Positions 13,944 through 18,103 of a stretch of DNA of 18,103 nucleotides are shown here, piece by piece. This DNA is from JBEIUO01 sp964549785. GTDB taxonomy: Bacteria > Planctomycetota > Phycisphaerae > Phycisphaerales > UBA1924. How positions within the stretch are numbered: position 1 is the stretch's first letter; each line of letters opens with the position of its first letter. Below the pieces are notes generated by a model, which saw nothing but the letters and a program-made list of their open reading frames with translations, was not told where the DNA came from and ran no database searches. A program made the position numbers and the translations under genes. The stretch covers positions 1 through 18,103 of the forward strand of contig CAZJXA010000050.1 of assembly GCA_964549785.1 (NCBI GenBank). The letters run 5' to 3'.

Positions 13944-16624
13944 CAGTCCGACACCGCGCTGCGGGGTCGTCGGTCATAGTGGCTGCGCACCATGCGGAAC
14001 AGGTCGCGCGTCGAGGGTGGCTTCGAACCCGCGTTCCGACGCGCGGCACCAAGGTCCGTCATCACCCGCCACTGGCGGAAGAGCACCCCATACGCCCAAA
14101 GCAGCGAGCGCGTGGGGTCGTAGAGATTGGTCGATTCGGATGTGATCCCGTTCAACTCGAGGATGACGAAGCCGCGGCCTTGGCGGAGATCCGCATCGCT
14201 GGTGTAGCGCACGTCGAAGCGGCCGTAATCGAACCCGCCGCGAAAACCGAGGGCGAGGGCGGAGACGGCGTTTGTGAGTTCCGGTGTGATGAGATCAGCG
14301 CCGTCGGTGAACATCGTGCCTTGGCAGTGGTTGCCGGCCACGCCCAATCGCACGGTTTCGCCGGCCTCCGGCAGTTGGCGCGATGCGAGCGGGAAGCGTT
14401 CGAGGAACAGGGGGGCTTGGAGCCCGTGGCGGGGATGTCGCTCGATGAGTTCCTGGAGGGTGTGCTCGCCATCGCCCACAACTTCCGGGAACGTCTTTCG
14501 GGTGATTGAAAAGATGCGACCAGTGTCGGTGAGGGACCCGTCGTCGTCGAGCGTTCTGGCCCACAGAATCCCGCACTCGTGCGGCCCCTCAATGTACGGC
14601 TGGGCCACCACCGCCGAAGTCGCCTCGGTGAGATACGCGAGTGCTCTCGCGGAGTCGCTCACGCGCTTCACCGCGTAGCCGCGCTGGCCCTCGTCGGGTT
14701 TCAGGATGACCGGCCACGACACGCCGCGGGACGACATCCAATCGGTCAGAAGGCTCGCGCGCGTGTGTGGATCGCCCTCTGGAAGAAACCCAGTCGGGGC
14801 GGCCAACGGCGATTCACCGAGCGCCGCCATGATGCGAGACTTGCTCTCACCCACCACGCCGCCGGCGTTATCAATCCCGGGGTTGCAGCAACCGGTGATC
14901 CAGATGTGACCTTTGCGCAGGGCGATCGGAACACCGTAGAACATGAGCGGGAAGAGGAAGACGCGTCGCTTCCAATACTCATACCGCACGGCCCGCCGCG
15001 CCGATCGCCACAGTCGCTTGCGGCCCTCTCGGATGATGAGGAGGGGGCCAACCCTGACAAGGCCGAAAACAACGATGCCGCCCGCGACAACGCCCACGAA
15101 GCCTGCCGCCGCGCGGAGCGTCCCGACGATCACGGCGGCCCCCAAGACCGCGACCAGCAGTGCTGCGGCCGCCCACACCACAAGGCCCGGCAGTCTTCCG
15201 GCCATGAAGCGAGCGCTGGCGCCCCACCCGGGTGACGCCACCGCAGCGCACACGCTCTCCGCGCGTTCATCGGCAAAGAACGCGCCGGACCACCCCTCCC
15301 GGAATGGCGACTCTCCGATACGGGCCTCCCACCGATCGGAGGCCGCAGCGGCAACATGTTTCCCGATCGACGGCACCCCCCCCGCCTTCAACCCGAACAT
15401 CGAACGAATCGCGATGATGAGCACCGTCTGCCCGAACAACCCGGCCACGACGCCCACGAACGCGACGACGAGATCGACGTCCATCGACGACGCCAGCAAC
15501 CCGCTCAAGAGCACACCCAGCGTCGGCGCGATCAGCACAACCGCCGCGAGCACGGTCAGGCCCGCCCACCAGGGCAAGCTGCGGAACCATTCCCGGGCGC
15601 GGTCAATGGCCTTCGAGACGCCGCGCCCCGCGATGACCGGGGCACGATCCTCGATGCCCCCCACGACTGCCGTCTCCGCCGTGTCATGTGCTTCGAAAAA
15701 GGCGTTCAGGTCGGCCGCCGCGGCCTCGGCGTGGGTAAACGGGATGAAGTGATTGGCGTCGATCAGAATCAGCCGGGCGTCGGGGATCAGTGCCGCATGG
15801 GTCTCGGCGGCCCTTGCGGGGACGAGCATGTCGCTCCGACCGTGATAGACGAGCGTGGGAACGGTGAGACGTTCCATGACGCCCCGAAGGAGTCGCTGGT
15901 CCGAATCCCAAAACGAGCGGACGAACGCGTGGCGGGTCTGACGCGAACCCAAGGTGCCGAAGTGCGGGATGGCCTCGGGCAACGCCAGGAAGACGACCGC
16001 CGAGAGCAAGTACTTAAAGTGCTCGAAGGTGTGGTTTCCGGAGCCCTCCGTTTCCTGTGCGCCAATGGAACCCAGGAGCGTGAGCGAATTCACACGTTCC
16101 GGATGCACATCGGCGAAATGCAGGGCAACCCCGCCGCCGTTTGACCACCCAACGAGGTGGCCCCGGCGCCCGAGCCCGGCGAGAGCGGCGGCGTTGGTTT
16201 GCAGCGAGTAATCCGGCACCCACCCCGATGAACCGCCGTACCCGAGAAGGTCCAACGCCATCACATTCCGGCCGTTGATGGCGAGCAATGGGGCGAGTTT
16301 GTCAAAGTCCGCGGCCCGGCCGGGGGAGCCGTGAAGCAGGGTCACCGGGGGGAGGGTGCTTTGGGAGTCGTGGTTCCACTCAAGGACGCGGAGCGTGGCG
16401 GGAAATACCCCTCCCGCAGAGTCGGGAACGTGCACTCCCACAAAGCGTTCAGATGGTGTGCTATTGATGCGGACCGGTCGTTTTGATTCCGGAAACAACT
16501 GAACGACGAACGACGCGAGTAGCGCCATGAAATAGAGTGTCCACCACCGCTGGCGGCGTGTTCGGCGACGCCGCAGAAACGCCGCCCTCGGCGCGGGCGG
16601 TTGCTTCGGATCGAACACGATCAT
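13943..16624 (-). CDS. Membrane fusion protein: alpha/beta-hydrolase + degenerate DedA-like membrane region + ATP-grasp ligase
   Basis: The 893-residue protein has three parts. After a basic N-terminus (RRRRTRRQR) and a membrane segment (~28-44), residues ~60-312 form an alpha/beta-hydrolase. The oxyanion strand is LLHGSPG (96-102), the nucleophile is S161 in GWSNG, the acid is D265 in GRSDMLVP and the base is H292 in NHFIPF. All triad residues are present. Residues ~352-530 are hydrophobic with helices near 354-378, 384-406, 478-503 and 506-530. Their layout (SGLLAS...GVVAGLFGQ, then REGWSGAFFADER) recalls DedA/VTT proteins without the conserved RF.PG.R. Residues ~575-860 are an ATP-grasp domain: VGESKS, VILKPDEGQRG (K642), GRFDVR (D804) and ILELNGITSE (E823, N825), as in D-Ala-D-Ala-ligase-like enzymes. 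The substrates are unknown; envelope lipid or peptide modification is a guess. It follows rlmN on the same strand after 112 bases. Confidence 0.85.
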   Translation of the reverse strand: MIVFDPKQPPAPRAAFLRRRRTRRQRWWTLYFMALLASFVVQLFPESKRPVRINSTPSERFVGVHVPDSAGGVFPATLRVLEWNHDSQSTLPPVTLLHGSPGRAADFDKLAPLLAINGRNVMALDLLGYGGSSGWVPDYSLQTNAAALAGLGRRGHLVGWSNGGGVALHFADVHPERVNSLTLLGSIGAQETEGSGNHTFEHFKYLLSAVVFLALPEAIPHFGTLGSRQTRHAFVRSFWDSDQRLLRGVMERLTVPTLVYHGRSDMLVPARAAETHAALIPDARLILIDANHFIPFTHAEAAAADLNAFFEAHDTAETAVVGGIEDRAPVIAGRGVSKAIDRAREWFRSLPWWAGLTVLAAVVLIAPTLGVLLSGLLASSMDVDLVVAFVGVVAGLFGQTVLIIAIRSMFGLKAGGVPSIGKHVAAAASDRWEARIGESPFREGWSGAFFADERAESVCAAVASPGWGASARFMAGRLPGLVVWAAAALLVAVLGAAVIVGTLRAAAGFVGVVAGGIVVFGLVRVGPLLIIREGRKRLWRSARRAVRYEYWKRRVFLFPLMFYGVPIALRKGHIWITGCCNPGIDNAGGVVGESKSRIMAALGESPLAAPTGFLPEGDPHTRASLLTDWMSSRGVSWPVILKPDEGQRGYAVKRVSDSARALAYLTEATSAVVAQPYIEGPHECGILWARTLDDDGSLTDTGRIFSITRKTFPEVVGDGEHTLQELIERHPRHGLQAPLFLERFPLASRQLPEAGETVRLGVAGNHCQGTMFTDGADLITPELTNAVSALALGFRGGFDYGRFDVRYTSDADLRQGRGFVILELNGITSESTNLYDPTRSLLWAYGVLFRQWRVMTDLGAARRNAGSKPPSTRDLFRMVRSHYDRRPRSAVSD

Positions 16625-16628
16625 GCGC

Positions 16629-16726
16629 GTGACACCGGGTCAGCAATGGGCAACCCGCACAGGCGAATCCCGGCGCGCCGGGGTGTCACCCACGACAGAA
16701 GACTCATCAGCGGGAACGTCCTGTCG
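16629..16726 (-). promoter_or_regulatory. Nested inverted repeats upstream of the fusion gene
   Basis: The 112-base gap between rlmN and the fusion gene contains three sets of complementary sequence. They are a perfect 14-base palindrome CCCGGCGCGCCGGG (16669-16682), an inverted pair GTGACACC/GGTGTCAC (16629-16636 and 16682-16689) whose near arm ends five bases before the start codon at 16624, and CGACAG/CTGTCG (16693-16698 and 16721-16726). In the transcript these could form a structured leader covering the ribosome binding region, or part of them could end the rlmN transcript. GC-rich DNA yields such pairs by chance, so this is only a candidate. Confidence 0.3.
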
Positions 16727-16736
16727 CGACGCGTGC

Positions 16737-17936
16737 TCAATGTGCCACGGCCGCCGAAACCGTGGGCGTCACCAATCGCCGCTGCCGGATGTGTTCGGAC
16801 CCCAACTGCCCGCAGGCCCCCATCATCTGGCGGCCCTTGGTGCGGCGACGCTTGGCAAAGACGCCGCGATCAATGAGCCCTTGCAGAAACCAGATGACGT
16901 GAGATTCATCGGGCGCGGGCCACGGGCTGTTGCGGCGCGGGTTGTAGGGGATGAGGTTGAGGATGCCGCGGTGCTTGCCCGGATTCCCACCCTCTTCGAC
17001 ACCGCGCAGGTGCGCCATGAACTCCGCGAGTTCATCGAGGTGCTGGACCGAGTCGTTGACGCCCGGAATGAGCACGTACTCGATGCACAGTTTGTTGCCC
17101 GCGAACTTGGGCCAGTGTTCGAGCTCGTGGCGAAGTTCCGCGATGTTCCATTTCCGATTGATCGGCATGATGGAGTCGCGGACAGTGTCGTTGGAAGCAT
17201 TCAGCGAGAGCGCGAGTTGCAAGCGGTGCCAGCCGGGCTTCTTGATCTGCTCGGCCATCTTTCGGATGCCGTCGATGCGCCCCACCGTGCTGATGGTGAT
17301 CGAGGACAGCGCCACGTGCGGACCGTTGTGGTCCTTGAGCACCGCCACCGACTGCATGACGTTGTCGTAATTGTCCATGGGCTCGCCCATCCCCATGAAC
17401 ACGAGGTTTTTGGGCCGGATGCCGATGGTGTGCGTCGCGTGGAACCACTGCGAGACGATCTCTCCCGCCGTCAGCGATCGGATCAGACCCATCTGGGCGG
17501 TCTCGCAGAAGCCGCAGCCCATGGCGCACCCGACCTGGCTGGACACGCACAGTGTGTATGTCGTGACCCGCTTCGTCCCGATCATCGGGATGAGCACGCT
17601 CTCGATCGTCAGGTCATCGGGCAGGTGCGTTGAGATAGTCTGCTGCTGGGCGGCGTGGGGGTCGCGCTTGATCCGCGTCAGGAATTTGACGACCTCGCCC
17701 TCGGAAGAATCCTCGCGGAGAATCTCCGTTACCGACGGGAGCGCAACCGTGCCGACCTTCGGCCCCGCAATCTCCAGTTCTCCGTTGCGAAAGAGGCGTC
17801 GGTACGCCTCCAGCGCGCCATCGCGCCCGCCCAACCGCCCGATCCGGATACGCCCCGCGAAGCGCTCGATGAACTCCTCATGGGTGAGGCCCAAGAGATC
17901 GACGCCGGAACAGGGGTGTGAATCGTCGGAAGACAT
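16737..17936 (-). CDS. rlmN: Radical SAM 23S rRNA (adenine-C2)-methyltransferase, RlmN type
   Basis: The 399-residue enzyme should methylate C2 of an adenine in 23S rRNA (A2503 in E. coli) and, in RlmN, of A37 in some tRNAs, using S-adenosylmethionine and a [4Fe-4S] cluster. The cluster motif C-x3-C-x2-C is at C137, C141 and C144 (GCAMGCGFC). The cysteines corresponding to the two catalytic ones of E. coli RlmN are present: C130, seven residues before the cluster as expected, and C375 in MGACGQLGSE. Further marks are FMGMGEPMDNYDNV, ITISTVGRI, LALSLNAS and YVLIPGVNDS. The sequence after the cluster is ETAQMGLIRSL, not the usual ATGKQGF.RNL, and the N-terminal accessory domain is divergent. 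It therefore belongs to an atypical branch. The start at 17936 lacks a clear Shine-Dalgarno. It is first in the minus-strand run of genes. Confidence 0.92.
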   Translation of the reverse strand: MSSDDSHPCSGVDLLGLTHEEFIERFAGRIRIGRLGGRDGALEAYRRLFRNGELEIAGPKVGTVALPSVTEILREDSSEGEVVKFLTRIKRDPHAAQQQTISTHLPDDLTIESVLIPMIGTKRVTTYTLCVSSQVGCAMGCGFCETAQMGLIRSLTAGEIVSQWFHATHTIGIRPKNLVFMGMGEPMDNYDNVMQSVAVLKDHNGPHVALSSITISTVGRIDGIRKMAEQIKKPGWHRLQLALSLNASNDTVRDSIMPINRKWNIAELRHELEHWPKFAGNKLCIEYVLIPGVNDSVQHLDELAEFMAHLRGVEEGGNPGKHRGILNLIPYNPRRNSPWPAPDESHVIWFLQGLIDRGVFAKRRRTKGRQMMGACGQLGSEHIRQRRLVTPTVSAAVAH

Positions 17937-18103
17937 GGCAGGGTGAAAGGGTATGAGGCTTTACGCCGCTCCGCGGAATCGCGAGGGAAGACGGGTGTGT
18001 TCGTCTTTATTGGAGTGAATCGAAATGGTTGCGGCCGGTCGCGACTCTTGGGCGGGGTGCAGGGATTAAACGGGGCGGGGGCTGAGAATGGCCGGATTAC
18101 CGT
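17937..18103. other. Region upstream of rlmN to the window edge
   Basis: These 167 bases should include the rlmN promoter. No reliable promoter motif was seen. A plus-strand ATG at 18088 opens a frame (MAGLP) to the window edge, but five codons are too few to call a gene. Confidence 0.3.

Noticed and set aside
13655..14509. 284-residue plus-strand open frame overlapping the fusion gene and pseudogene
   Set aside because: It is antisense to the ATP-grasp domain and has no start signal or domain.
18088..18103. Start of a plus-strand gene (MAGLP...) at the right edge
   Set aside because: Only five codons are visible and there is no Shine-Dalgarno; it cannot be supported.

Overview
The window is GC-rich bacterial DNA that most likely comes from a planctomycete, probably the class Phycisphaerae. 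Three things point that way. Two large secreted-type proteins carry N-terminal LEPR-type motifs (LEPRRFLDS and LEARLALS). A broken gene ends in the EF-hand tail (GDADGDGDTDSDD...FFASW) that is common on secreted Phycisphaerae proteins. Housekeeping genes are scattered among large surface proteins instead of sitting in classical operons. No rRNA, tRNA, CRISPR array, insertion sequence or phage gene was seen. The taxonomic call is inference.

Layout. The left edge holds the N-terminal half of an MCE/MlaD-type lipid-transport protein on the minus strand (1-403). It diverges from tpiA (536-1327, +). Next come two adjacent paralogous surface proteins on the plus strand. The first has 1699 residues (1548-6647), with about 20 FG-GAP/VCBS-type blades, a linker domain and four ~120-residue repeats that each end in an LFF-type motif. 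The second has 645 residues (6866-8803) and is colinear with the last third of the first. A strong hairpin directly after the first gene's stop codon probably separates the two transcriptionally. A compact plus-strand group follows: an 88-residue conserved-type hypothetical protein, pyrE and guaB, covering pyrimidine and purine nucleotide synthesis.

From about 11340 onward everything is on the minus strand, so guaB converges with it. Read in the direction of transcription, the order is rlmN (17936-16737), an 893-residue multidomain membrane protein (16624-13943), a broken secreted-protein gene (13872-13667), a double-domain iron(III)-type ABC permease (13549-11747) and a small 69-residue protein (11552-11343).

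The most interesting items are as follows. (1) The 893-residue fusion joins an alpha/beta-hydrolase with an intact catalytic triad, a membrane region that looks like a degenerate DedA/VTT domain, and a C-terminal ATP-grasp ligase. (2) The paired LFF-repeat proteins show that a whole four-repeat array was duplicated and then joined to, or separated from, a giant propeller region. (3) A secreted-protein remnant has its signal peptide and its EF-hand tail in different reading frames. The genes do not form one obvious pathway. tpiA, pyrE, guaB and rlmN are core metabolism and translation genes, and the rest is envelope and surface biology.
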